Source: Deinococcus sp. Arct2-2 (GTDB lineage Bacteria; Deinococcota; Deinococci; Deinococcales; Deinococcaceae). From it: 59,593 nucleotides of DNA. Each line of letters begins with the position of its first letter. Positions within the stretch are counted from its first letter, which is position 1. Where the stretch lies: NCBI RefSeq assembly GCF_004801315.1, contig NZ_SSNW01000024.1:1-59593 (forward strand), written 5' to 3'. The notes under the pieces were generated by a model. That model had not been told where the DNA came from. It did not search any database and worked only from the letters and a program-made list of their open reading frames with translations. Below are positions 39,381 to 49,200 of the stretch, piece by piece. Position numbers and translations under genes: made by a program.

Positions 39381-40468
39381 CCCAGTTGCCGGAATATGAG
39401 ACGCAGGGACAGGCCGCACAGAAAGGAGCGCCCGAAGCGTTGCCCAAGGAGTTGGCGAAGGTGAAACCGGGCGAAGCGGGGCTGGCTTGGGCCACGCCAG
39501 ATGGGGGCAAAGCAGACCGCACAGACCAAAGCCGCCCTCCGGGGTTAGAACAGAATCAGGCGGAAGGTAGCCCGCAGGCTGTCCAGACTGATACCGCACA
39601 AGCTCATCTTGCTCAACCTGACCTTGAGCAGACCGATTCTGCCAGCAACGATCAGGACACACCCACTTCTCTGTTGGCGCGGCTAAGGCGTGGGCGGCAG
39701 GCGGCCCAGAGCGGCACGGCGCAGGAACGGGCAGAGCAAGCCGTTCCCACCGAGGACGCCTTGCGGGCGCTGCTTCAGGGCGTGCCGCTGAATGTGCAGC
39801 TTCACGCCGCAACCGACGCCCCATTGGTGGCCGAGGAGCGAACCCGCGCCCTCGCCACAGAGCCGCGCCCTGCAGGGCAGATCAATGAGGAGGATTTTAG
39901 GCGGGAATCGCACCTGCGCCCGGAGGATCTGGAAGAACTGCGGGCCGAGCGCACCGAGTTGCTGCGGGCGTACTTGCGTTCCAGAAGTGGCAATGCAGGA
40001 CAGACGGTGTCCATGCCAGACTTTCAGCAGACCCTGCTGACCCAGAGCGGCTGGTTTGGGCGCAGCGCGTGGCTGGAGCGGCATTTGCTGGCCCCGTGGA
40101 GTGTGCAGGCGGCCCCCAAATCGGGCGGGCTGGGCACAGACAAAATGAACACAGACAAGGAACAGGCCCGAACCGATGCACCGGGCAACAAAACGGTACT
40201 GCTGATGGCCCCCAGAGACCGCGCCCGTTTCGGCTCGTTTGTGCGGGTGGCGCGGGCCGGGGGCCAAACCGGAACCACCTCAGGCCGGGAAGAATTGGAA
40301 GCCCAGACCCGCCGCCCGGAAGTGGAAGAGGCCCTCGCCAAAGCCCGCTTGGAGGTGGTACGGGCCGCCACCGCACGCCTGTTTGCCGACTGGGAACAGG
40401 AAGCCGACGACTTGCCGCCCGAAGAAACGCAAACCAAGCGGCAGGCCCGCCAGAAACCCAAGTCTTAA
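39377..40468 (+). CDS. eCIS-associated protein of unknown function
   Basis: The 363-residue, hydrophilic and charged protein has a disordered first third rich in Gln and Glu. A helical central segment follows (EEDFRRESHLRPEDLEELRA, then LLTQSGWFGRSAWLERHLLAP), and then an Arg/Glu-rich helical tail. It has no recognisable domain. Translational coupling by ATGA overlap with the DUF4157 gene and position before the ATPase gene make a role in assembly or cargo handling likely, but nothing more can be said. Confidence 0.65.
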   Translation: MTQLPEYETQGQAAQKGAPEALPKELAKVKPGEAGLAWATPDGGKADRTDQSRPPGLEQNQAEGSPQAVQTDTAQAHLAQPDLEQTDSASNDQDTPTSLLARLRRGRQAAQSGTAQERAEQAVPTEDALRALLQGVPLNVQLHAATDAPLVAEERTRALATEPRPAGQINEEDFRRESHLRPEDLEELRAERTELLRAYLRSRSGNAGQTVSMPDFQQTLLTQSGWFGRSAWLERHLLAPWSVQAAPKSGGLGTDKMNTDKEQARTDAPGNKTVLLMAPRDRARFGSFVRVARAGGQTGTTSGREELEAQTRRPEVEEALAKARLEVVRAATARLFADWEQEADDLPPEETQTKRQARQKPKS

Positions 40469-40512
40469 CTCCGCCCTCCCCCGCCCCATTCATCTAAAAG
40501 TCGAGACTTCCC

Positions 40513-42609
40513 ATGCCCTCCCGAACCCCCAAACCCCGAACAGATCCGAAAGCGAGTGCCCTGCCTGCCGCCGCGAATCCTTCCTTGCTGGTGCCGCCGC
40601 ATCAACTGCTGGCCGACGAGGTGGACTTGTTCCTGCGGATTTTCGAGGGCGACGATTCCGGGGATGCCAGCGCCGTGCTGCACGCGCAAGTGGGCAGGGA
40701 GAACCGGCTGCACCGCTTGGCCCACGCCTTCGATCTGAGCGAATTTGAGAGCGCGGTGCTGGCCCTGTGCGTGGCCTGCGAACTGTTTCCGCTGCGTTTT
40801 CGGCGGGTGGCGGCGGCGGCACTGGGTTTGAAAGAGACACGGGGGTTTGGGGATGAGTTGGGCATGGGCACACTCACGCCGCATCTGGCGCTGTTGTGGT
40901 TGGGCGGGCTGGAAGGGGCGTCACCGCAGGCGTTTTTGCCGCAGTCGCCGCTGCTGCGCTGGGGCCTGCTGGACACGCGGGCGGGCCTGACGTTTGATCA
41001 AAGTCTGCGCGGGCTGAGCATTCCGGCGGGCGTGCTGGCCTTTTTGCAGGGCCACGACGCCCCCGACCCGGCGCTGGACGGCGTAGCGCACCTGATCCCG
41101 GCCTCGCTGGTGGGGCAAGTGGCCCTGAGTGACAGCCAAGAAGGACTGGTGGGCCAGTTGCAAGGCTTTTTGGACGGCGATCCGCTGGGGCGGGCGGGGT
41201 TGCTGTACGGCCCCGACGCCAGCGCCCGGCAGGAAGTGGCGCGGCGGGCCTTGGGCGGCATGAAGGCGGGCGTGTTGGTGGTGAATCTGGCAGGTTTGAA
41301 TCCTCCTGTAAAAGAGGGCCAGCCCGACGAACGCGCCTCCCGCTTGCGTGCGCTGGCCCGCGACTCGCGCCTGAAGGGCGTGGCCGTGCTGCTGGACGCC
41401 ACTGGAGACACCGAGGAAGGCGCGATGGGCAACCTCGTGGCCGCCGCGATGGACGCCGCCGCTGGCCCGGTGGTGGTGGTCTGCGAGGACGCTTTGCCCT
41501 TGCAAGTGGCCCGCGCTGTGCTGCCCGTAGAGGTGCACAAGCCGGACGTGCAGGAGCAGCGGGCGCTGTGGGCCGCCGCGCTGGGCCTGCCCGATCCCCA
41601 ACTGGCCGCCCTGCAACGCCTCACCGACCAGTTTCATCTGGACGCCGCCCGCATCGGCGCACTGGCGCGGGAAGTGCGGGCCGATTTGCCGGGCAACGCA
41701 GGCTACGACGCGCGGTTGGAGCGGGCATGGACGGCGTGCCGGGTGGCGGGGCGGCGGCGGATTGGTGGGCTGGCGCACCGGGTGTCCACCGGGGCCACGT
41801 GGGACGATGTGATTTTGGCCGACTCTGACCTGAGCGTGCTGCGCCAAATCGTGGCGCATGTGCAGCACCGCGCCGCCGTGAACGACCTGCTCGGCGCACC
41901 TACGGGCGGGCGGGGACGGGCGGTGGCCGCGCTGTTCAGTGGCCCCAGCGGTACGGGCAAAACCCTGTCGGCAGAAGTGATCGCCAACGCCCTGAATCTC
42001 GATTTGTACCGCATAGATTTATCGGGCATGGTCAGCAAGTACATCGGGGAAACCGAGAAAAACCTGAAGCTGGTCTTCGATGCCGCAGACGACGGCGGCG
42101 CGGTGCTGCTGTTCGACGAGGCCGACGCCCTGTTCGGCAAGCGCAGCGAGGTCAAGGATGCGCATGACCGCTACGCCAACATTCAGGTCAATTATCTGCT
42201 TCAGCGCCTAGAGGCGTTTAGTGGCGTCGCCATTCTGACCACGAACTTGGAAAGCAGCATGGACATCGCCTTCATGCGGCGGCTGCAGTTCGTGCTGCCC
42301 TTCCGTGCCCCGCAGGCCCGCGAGCGCGAGCGGCTGTGGCGGCAAGTGTTCCCGGCGGGCGTGGACGTGGGGGAACTGGATTTTGGCGAGCTGGCGCAGG
42401 TGGCACTGGCTGGGGGCAGCATCCGCAATGTGGCCGTGAACGCGCTGTATCTGGCGGTCTCGCGGGGAGAAGCGCTGGGGATGCCCCTGATACGCGAGGC
42501 CCTGCAACTGGAATTCCGCAAGACGGGCCGCCTGAATCTGGGCGGGACGGGCGCAGCCAACACGGGTGAGCCTCAACCCTCCGAACTGAATCTGCGGGGC
42601 CGGGCATGA
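40513..42609 (+). CDS. eCIS AAA+ ATPase (Afp15/Pvc15-like)
   Basis: The 698-residue protein has a long helical N-terminal region (LLVPPHQLLADEVDLFLRIF) and one AAA+ module. Walker A GPSGTGKT lies at about 477-484, then the substrate-loop segment SGMVSKYIGETEKNL, Walker B VLLFDEADALFG at about 530, and the arginine-finger region MDIAFMRRLQFVLPF. This architecture is diagnostic of the ATPase present in nearly all eCIS clusters. It is thought to act in particle assembly or cargo loading. Its stop overlaps the gp25 gene start. Confidence 0.94.
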   Translation: MPSRTPKPRTDPKASALPAAANPSLLVPPHQLLADEVDLFLRIFEGDDSGDASAVLHAQVGRENRLHRLAHAFDLSEFESAVLALCVACELFPLRFRRVAAAALGLKETRGFGDELGMGTLTPHLALLWLGGLEGASPQAFLPQSPLLRWGLLDTRAGLTFDQSLRGLSIPAGVLAFLQGHDAPDPALDGVAHLIPASLVGQVALSDSQEGLVGQLQGFLDGDPLGRAGLLYGPDASARQEVARRALGGMKAGVLVVNLAGLNPPVKEGQPDERASRLRALARDSRLKGVAVLLDATGDTEEGAMGNLVAAAMDAAAGPVVVVCEDALPLQVARAVLPVEVHKPDVQEQRALWAAALGLPDPQLAALQRLTDQFHLDAARIGALAREVRADLPGNAGYDARLERAWTACRVAGRRRIGGLAHRVSTGATWDDVILADSDLSVLRQIVAHVQHRAAVNDLLGAPTGGRGRAVAALFSGPSGTGKTLSAEVIANALNLDLYRIDLSGMVSKYIGETEKNLKLVFDAADDGGAVLLFDEADALFGKRSEVKDAHDRYANIQVNYLLQRLEAFSGVAILTTNLESSMDIAFMRRLQFVLPFRAPQARERERLWRQVFPAGVDVGELDFGELAQVALAGGSIRNVAVNALYLAVSRGEALGMPLIREALQLEFRKTGRLNLGGTGAANTGEPQPSELNLRGRA

Positions 42610-43019
42610 CCCGCACTCCCGACGACATTCTGGGCGCGGGCTGGGCCTTTCCGGTGGTCATCAATCCGCGTGGGCGGGTGGCGATGGTGCGCGGCGAGCA
42701 GGCCATTACCCAGAGCATCCTGATGCTGCTGATGACTCCCAAAGGCCAGCGCGTGATGCGCCCGGAATACGGCTGCCGCATCCACGACCTAATTTTCGCG
42801 CCCAACGACGCGACCACGCTGGGCTTGGCGGCCTATTACGTGGACGAGGCCCTGCGGGTCTGGGAACCGCGCATCGAACTCGTGCGGGTAGACGCCACCA
42901 CCGATCCCGCCGACGCCTCGCGCATTTTGGTTCACATCGAATACCGCCTGCGCGGGCACCACCAGCCTGCTTCGTTGGTGTTCCCCTACTACCGCCTGCC
43001 GGAAGGCGGGGAAGGGTAG
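42606..43019 (+). CDS. Baseplate wedge protein, gp25-like (Afp9/Pvc9)
   Basis: The 137-residue protein shows the GPW/gp25 fold signature: LGAGWAFPVVINPRGRVAMV, then ILMLLMTPKGQRVMRPEYGC with the RPEYG motif, and YYVDEALRVWEPRIEL. It links the hub to the wedge of the baseplate and primes sheath polymerisation. It overlaps the ATPase gene by four bases. Confidence 0.95.
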   Translation: MTRTPDDILGAGWAFPVVINPRGRVAMVRGEQAITQSILMLLMTPKGQRVMRPEYGCRIHDLIFAPNDATTLGLAAYYVDEALRVWEPRIELVRVDATTDPADASRILVHIEYRLRGHHQPASLVFPYYRLPEGGEG

Positions 43020-43254
43020 AATGACACTTCTCTCCCCCACTCCGTTTCCTCATGCCAGAGCGCGTTGCTCTGTGTCGCTACCCTCTGTGTTCTTACCGTC
43101 TAGCCAAGCTAAACTCAGCTCTTCTGTCACCCCCACGCTTTTCCCACTCACCACTGACCCCCTGCCAAGAACAACACGCCTTGTCCCGTCTTTCCCGCTG
43201 TCCCACCTGCTCTGTTCTCGCCGTCTGGCCCCCACCAGACGCGGAGGTTCGTAA
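43020..43254 (+). other. Pyrimidine-rich spacer without a supported gene
   Basis: The 235 bp between the gp25-like and baseplate-J genes are C/T-rich on the plus strand, unlike the flanking coding DNA. A frame of 77 codons spans it, but its composition (Ser/Pro/Leu/Arg only) does not look like a real protein. The end supplies GGAGG for the downstream GTG start. No clear hairpin or promoter is seen. Confidence 0.4.
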
Positions 43255-45297
43255 GTGCCCCTGCCCACCGTGAATCTGGATGACCGCCGCTTTGACGACC
43301 TGCTGGACGAGGCCAAGCGCCTGATTCCGGTGTACTGCCCCGAATGGACGGATCACAACGCCTCTGACCCCGGCATTGCCCTGCTGGAAGTCTTCGCGTG
43401 GATGACCGACCTGATGCTGGCCCGCGTGAATCAGGTGCCGCAAAAAATGTTCATCACGTTTCTGGAGATGATCGGGCTGCAACTTGACCCGCCGCGTGCG
43501 GCCACCGCGCCCGTGACCTTTTACCTGAGTGCGCCGCAAGACACGCCGCTGATGATCGCCGCAGGCACCGAAGTCGCCACCATCCGCACCGAGGTTTCGG
43601 AGGCCACCGTCTTCAGCACCGAGCAACCGCTGACGGTGCGCCCGCCCGAACTGCTGCACGTGTACGGCGCCAACACCGTGTCGGCAGACAACCAGTTCGT
43701 GCGGCACGATCTGGGCCGCCTGAGCCTGCCGGGCCAAAAATTCCCCGTGTTCAGCCCGCAGCCTGTGCCCGGAGACGCTTTCCTGTTGGCGTTTGGCGCA
43801 GACCTGAGCCACCATGTGCTGGCGCTGGTGCTGACGGTGGAAGTGGCAGGCGGGGCCGGGGTGAACCCGCAGGAGCCGCCCTTTGTCTGGGAGGCGTGGC
43901 AAGGCGGGGCGCAGCGTTGGGTGCCCTGCGAAGTGGAATACGACGGCACGGCGGCCTTCAACGTGCCGGGAGAACTGATTTTGCGCCTGCCCACGCTTCA
44001 GGAAGGCGAGTTTTTCGGGCAGGTGGGCTACTGGCTGCGCTGCCGCCTGACCAGCGAACAAAACTATTCGGGCTACAAGGTCAGCCCAGACGTAGAGGCG
44101 ATCCGGGCCGAGTCGCGGGGCGCGACGGTGGCTGCCCGCCACGCCACCGTCGTCTACGGCGAACTGCTGGGCGAGAGCGACGGCAACGCGGGGCAGACCT
44201 TCAAGCTGATGTACGGCCCGGTGTTGTCGCCCGAAGCGGATCAGGACGTGCTGGAAGTTTTTGAACGGCCCGGTTCGGATCGGCAGGGCGAGACGACCGC
44301 CTGGACGCCCGTGACCGATTTCAGTGATTCGGGGGCCGATGACCGCCATTTCCGGCTGGATTTGCAGGACGGCACCGTGACTTTTGGCCCCACCCTGCTG
44401 CAACCCGACGGCAGCGTGTACCGCTTCGGGGCCGTGCCGCCCGCCGGAACGGGGCTGCGGATGCGGCGCTACAGCTACAGCGGCGGCGTGCTGGGCAACG
44501 TGCCCGAACGCACTCTGAGCGTGCTGAAATCCAGCATTCCGTATGTGGCGCGGGTGGTGAACCACAAGCCCGCCACCGGGGGCCGCAACGCGCAGTCCCT
44601 AGAAGACGCCATTCAGCGGGTGCCGCGCATTCTGCGAACCCGTACCCGCGCCGTGACCCGCGACGATTACGAATTTTTGGCCGAGCAGATGGACGGCGTG
44701 GCCCGCGCCCGCTGCCTGACCGCCAACACGGTAGCGAGTGCCGCCAGCTATCCGGGCAACCTGCGGGCCGTGCAGGTGCCTGCCGGACGGGTCACGCTGG
44801 TGGTGCTGCCCGCGCTGCCGCCCGCCTCTGACCCGGCAGGCAAGATTGCGCCGGAATCGCTGACCCTGTCGGCGGAACTGAGGACGCAGGTGCAAGCGCT
44901 GCTGGATGACCGCCGCCCGATTGGCACCATTTTGGAGCTGAGGCAGCCGCAGTACGTGTGGCTCAGCGTGACCGCGACCTTGCGGGCCAACAGTGGGGCC
45001 AGCCGGGGCGAGCGCGAGAGCTTACGCCGCGCCGCCGAAGCCGCCCTGTACGCCTACCTGAATCCCTACATGGGCGGCCCGGAAGGTACGGGGTGGCCCT
45101 TTGGCCGCACGCTGGGGATGCCCGAGCTGTACGGCTTACTACGGGGCCTGCGCGGCGCGGAAGTGGTGGAAGACATTCAGGTGGTGCTGACCGAACCCGG
45201 CCAACCGCAGCAGCATGAGGCCGTCGCGGGCAGCCTGAACCTGCCGCCGCAAGCCGTGATCGTGTCCGATATTCACCGGGTGGAGGTGGAGGGATGA
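43255..45297 (+). CDS. Baseplate J-like protein (Afp11/Pvc11-like)
   Basis: The 680-residue protein is a putative baseplate assembly protein. It begins VNLDDRRFDDLLDEAKRLIP, then CPEWTDHNASDPGIALLEVF, a hallmark of the Afp11 family, and ends in the conserved RTRTRAVTRDDYEFLAEQM and C-terminal gpJ-like domain. It forms the wedge that surrounds the hub. The GTG start is supported by GGAGG nine bases upstream and by family length. The stop overlaps the next gene as ATGA. Confidence 0.92.
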   Translation: MPLPTVNLDDRRFDDLLDEAKRLIPVYCPEWTDHNASDPGIALLEVFAWMTDLMLARVNQVPQKMFITFLEMIGLQLDPPRAATAPVTFYLSAPQDTPLMIAAGTEVATIRTEVSEATVFSTEQPLTVRPPELLHVYGANTVSADNQFVRHDLGRLSLPGQKFPVFSPQPVPGDAFLLAFGADLSHHVLALVLTVEVAGGAGVNPQEPPFVWEAWQGGAQRWVPCEVEYDGTAAFNVPGELILRLPTLQEGEFFGQVGYWLRCRLTSEQNYSGYKVSPDVEAIRAESRGATVAARHATVVYGELLGESDGNAGQTFKLMYGPVLSPEADQDVLEVFERPGSDRQGETTAWTPVTDFSDSGADDRHFRLDLQDGTVTFGPTLLQPDGSVYRFGAVPPAGTGLRMRRYSYSGGVLGNVPERTLSVLKSSIPYVARVVNHKPATGGRNAQSLEDAIQRVPRILRTRTRAVTRDDYEFLAEQMDGVARARCLTANTVASAASYPGNLRAVQVPAGRVTLVVLPALPPASDPAGKIAPESLTLSAELRTQVQALLDDRRPIGTILELRQPQYVWLSVTATLRANSGASRGERESLRRAAEAALYAYLNPYMGGPEGTGWPFGRTLGMPELYGLLRGLRGAEVVEDIQVVLTEPGQPQQHEAVAGSLNLPPQAVIVSDIHRVEVEG

Positions 45298-46250
45298 CCG
45301 GGCCGGAGCAAGCGGCACCTGCACCGAACGGCGGGCAACTGAGCGTGCGGCGCGGCGGCGAAACCTTGCGGGCCGTGGCGCTGGAAATGCGCCTGCTGTC
45401 GCTGGGACGCACCCCCGACAACGGCCTGCCCCTGCCCGACGCGGGTGTGGCTATTCGGCACGCGGAACTGGCCCGCGACGACAGCGGGCAACTCGTGCTG
45501 ACCGATTTGGGCAACAACTCCACCTTCCTGAATGGCCGCCGCCTGCAAGCCCACGCCCCCACCCTGATCGAGGCTGGAGACGAAATTCAGATCGGCCCTT
45601 TTTCCCTGACCTACAGCGCCGACGCCGCGCCCGCTCCGCTGACGGTTGCGGCCACGGCCAGCACCCCTGCCCGCGAGGAGTTGCGGCTGCATCCGCTGCG
45701 GCCTGCGCGGGTGCCGCAGCGTCCGCAACTGCTGTCTGCGGGGGCCAGCAGTTATCTGGGCTACCTGCCCGCCCTGTTCGAGGAATCCGATTTCGCGGGG
45801 CGCTACCTGCGCATCTTCGAGAACCTCTGGGAGCCGCTGCAACACCGCCAAGACCATCTGGCGCTGTACTTTGATCCGCGCACCAGTCCGCCCGAATTCC
45901 TGAATTGGCTGAGCGGCTGGCTGGGCCTGAGCTTAGATGACCGCTGGCCCGAACAGCGGCGGCGCGAGTGGGTGCGCGAATCCATGACCCTGTACCGCTG
46001 GCGGGGCACGCGCTACGGCCTCACGCGGGCGCTGGAAATCGCCTGCGGCGTCACGCCCGCGCTGGAAGAAGACGGGAATCGCCCCCATCACATCAAGGTC
46101 GTGGTACCCGAAGACCCGCACGAAACGCCCGCCGAACAGATGCAGCGGCGCGAACTGGTGGCCGACATCGTGAGCCAGCACGCGCCCGCGCACGTGCAAT
46201 ATCAACTGGAATTCGTGACCCTCATGCCCGCAGTGGGGGCCAGCCAATGA
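45294..46250 (+). CDS. FHA domain fused to phage tail protein I (Afp12/Pvc12-like)
   Basis: Residues about 15-105 form an FHA domain (LLSLGRTPDNGLPLPD, AIRHAELARDDSGQLVLTDL, then GNNSTFLNGRRL), a phosphothreonine-binding module. Residues about 150-310 are a gpI-like baseplate protein: YLGYLPALFEESDFAGRYLR, FENLWEPLQHRQDHLALYF, WLSGWLGLSLDDRWPE and RWRGTRYGLTRALEIACGV. The expected FHA histidine segment reads IRHAEL rather than SRxH, so binding may be altered. An FHA fused directly to a baseplate component suggests control of assembly or firing by phosphorylation. It is coupled by overlap to both neighbours. Confidence 0.88.
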   Translation: MTGPEQAAPAPNGGQLSVRRGGETLRAVALEMRLLSLGRTPDNGLPLPDAGVAIRHAELARDDSGQLVLTDLGNNSTFLNGRRLQAHAPTLIEAGDEIQIGPFSLTYSADAAPAPLTVAATASTPAREELRLHPLRPARVPQRPQLLSAGASSYLGYLPALFEESDFAGRYLRIFENLWEPLQHRQDHLALYFDPRTSPPEFLNWLSGWLGLSLDDRWPEQRRREWVRESMTLYRWRGTRYGLTRALEIACGVTPALEEDGNRPHHIKVVVPEDPHETPAEQMQRRELVADIVSQHAPAHVQYQLEFVTLMPAVGASQ

Positions 46251-49200
46251 CGACCTCACGCATCATGGCGCAGTACCAACTGCTGCGCTCGCTGGGGGCG
46301 GGCTGGCTGGGCGAGGTGCATGCCGCCACCGACCTCGATGACGGCAAAACCTACGCCGTGCGCGTGTTGGCCGACGCGAATAAAGCTCAGGCGCACCTGT
46401 TGGTTCAGTTGGAAGGCCTGCTGACCAAGGTCATGTCGCTGAACCACCCCCACATCCTGCCCGCCGAGCCGCCCAGCGAGCGCGACCACCGGGTGTTTTA
46501 CCGGATGGTGCTGGCCGAACGCGGCTCCTTGCGCCAACTGCTGCAATTTCAGAGCCGCGCACAGGAACCCACCGACCTGCCCGTGTCGCTGGACATCGTG
46601 CGGCAGGCGGCCTCCGGGCTGGCCTACGCGCACGGGATGGGCCTGATGCACGGCAACCTCAAGCCCGAAAACCTGCTGCTGCAACCCGGCAAGGCCCTCT
46701 TGGGACGCGGCGGTTACACCGTGCAGCTCAGCGATTTTGGACTGGCAGACCTCAGATCGGCCAGTTACGGCAGCCACGAACAGTTGGGCAGCAGCCTGAC
46801 TTACCTCAGTCCGGAGCAGTGCCGGGGCGTGCAGGGCGACCCCCGCAGCGACCTGTACGCGCTGGGCGTCATGCTGTACGAACTGGTCACGGGCATGGTG
46901 CCCTTCGAGACCCGCACCGCCGCCGAAGCCTTCGAGCGCCACCAGTACAGCGCCGCCGTGCAGCCCAGCCGCCTGCGTCCCGGCCTGCCCGAAGAGGTGG
47001 AAGAACTGATCCTGACCTGCCTCGCCAAGCGGCCCGAAGACCGGCCTGCATCGGCGGCGGCGCTGGAACAGTCTTTGCAGGCCATCATCAACCGGATGCT
47101 GCCCAGGGGGCCGGAACCCACGGTGGTGCTGCCGCCGCTGGCACAGGTGCCCCCCAAACCGCAGGTAGAGCCGCCCACTGACCGCTCTCCTCATCCCCGC
47201 CTGCTCATTTACGGCGAAGACCGCCAACTGCTGCGCCACGAGGTCTTGCCCAACCCCACCGCCACCATCGGGCGCGGCCCCGGCAACGACGTGGTGCTGG
47301 ATCACGCGGGCATTTCTCGCCATCACCTGAGCTTAGAGTTCCGGCCCGGACAGGTACTCGCCACCGACCTGAACGCCACCAATCCCAGCGTGCTGGACAC
47401 CCTGCCGCTTCCGGCCATGACCCCAGCGACGTGGCCGTATGGGGAACTGCTGTATGTGCGCCCGTACTGGCTGTACCTGCACGCGCCGTACACGGTGGCT
47501 CCTCAGCCGCGCATCGTAGTGAATCCGGCGGTGCTGGAACTGACCCTGACCCCCGGCGTGCCCACCGCCCTGCCGCTGGTGCTGGCGAATACCGGGCGCA
47601 CGGTGGATCACTTCCGGCTGAGTGTAGAAGGCGTGCCGGATCACTGGATTCAGAACGCCCATTTTGAGGTGCAGCTGAACCCCGGCACGCAGGGGCCAGC
47701 CACCTTGCAGATCGTGGTGCCTCGCGTGCCCGACGCGCTGGCCGGAGAGTACACGGCGACGGTGGTGGCCCGCTCGCGTGAGAACCCACAGGAGATGGGC
47801 CGCGCCGAGATGCGCTGGACGGTGCTGCCGTACTTTGAGACGGAGGCGACCATAACGCCGGGGCTGCGGCGGGCGTGGTTCCGCACCCGCTACGACCTGA
47901 GCGTGACCAACGGCGGCAACGCGCCCCTGCTGTACTCGCCCACCATTTCCGACGACGAGGACGCCGTGAGGCTGCTGCCGCGCTGGCAAGAAGTGTTTGC
48001 CATGCCCACCAGCGGCAACCTGAGCAACATCGTGAACCTGCGGGCGGTGCTGTCGGGCATCTGGATGCGGCTGCGCGAGGGCATCGGCAAAATCCGGGTG
48101 GACAACTTCGTGGGCAATGTGCCCGCCGACCCCGGTCAGGGCATCGGCCAACAGATGAAGGTACGCCTGCCCATTCGCTGGATCGGCACGACCACGCACC
48201 GCACCCTGAAAGTGATGGTGACGGCTGACCGCCATCCCCCCGTGCCCGCGCTGGCCCGCCTGCAACACAATCCGCTGATTCCGCTGTGGATGCTGCCCGT
48301 GCTGCTGGTGCTGCTGGGCTTGCTGGGCTGGTGGGTCACGCGCCCGCCCGAAATCACGGCCTTTGCCCTGAAAGGAGCCGCCCCCCTGACCGGGCAACCC
48401 TTCGTGCTGAACTGGGACACCACCGGGGCACGCAGCGTGCGCCTGCTGCCACAGGAAGCGGGCAAAAACGCCGCGCTGAAAGGCGCGGGCGAACTGAGCC
48501 TGCCCGGACTCACGCAGGCCAATACCTATACGCTGGTGGCACGCGGCTGGCTGCGCGAATCCCGGCGCGACCTCACGGTTGCCCCCAAACTGCGGGCCGC
48601 CGAAATCCGGGTGTTTACGGTCAGTCCGGCCAGCGGCAAAATCGGCAAGCCCATTACGGTGGCGTGGGACGTGACCAACGTGGAGCGCGTGCAGCTTGAA
48701 CCGTTCGGGACGGTGGCCGCCAAGGGCAAGCAAAGTTTTACCCTCACCAAAGACGTGACCGTGCGCCTGCAAGCCGATTCGGGCGGCGGCCCGGTGTCGC
48801 GCAGTACCGACGTGACCGTGTTGCCGCCCAGCGTGGCCCAGTTCGATCTGTCGGCCCAAACACTGACCGCCGGACAGACCGCCACCCTGCGCTGGAACGT
48901 GCTGAACGCCACCAGCGTCACGATTGACCCGATTGGCCCGGTGCCGCCGCAGGGCAGCGTGCCGGTGTCGCCCACCCAGAACACCAGCTACGTGCTGAAA
49001 GCCAGCAACGGCCTAGAGGACGTGCAGGCCACCGCCGCCCTGACCATCAGCGCCCGCCCGCCCAAGATCACGGGCTTTTCGGTGTCGCCGGACACGGTGG
49101 ATGTGGGCGGCACTGTGACCGTGACGTGGAGTACCAGCGACGCCCAAACTGTGCAACTGACCACTGCTTCGGGCACGCAGTCGTTGCCCACCAGCGGCTC

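Noticed and set aside
43021..43254. 77-codon plus-strand frame between gp25-like and baseplate J genes
   Set aside because: Translation is only Ser/Pro/Leu/Arg-rich low complexity and no ribosome site precedes it.
47333..48859. 508-codon antisense frame over the pseudokinase gene
   Set aside because: Composition (His, Gln, Arg, Gly) is that of a shadow frame; the plus strand carries kinase and FHA motifs.
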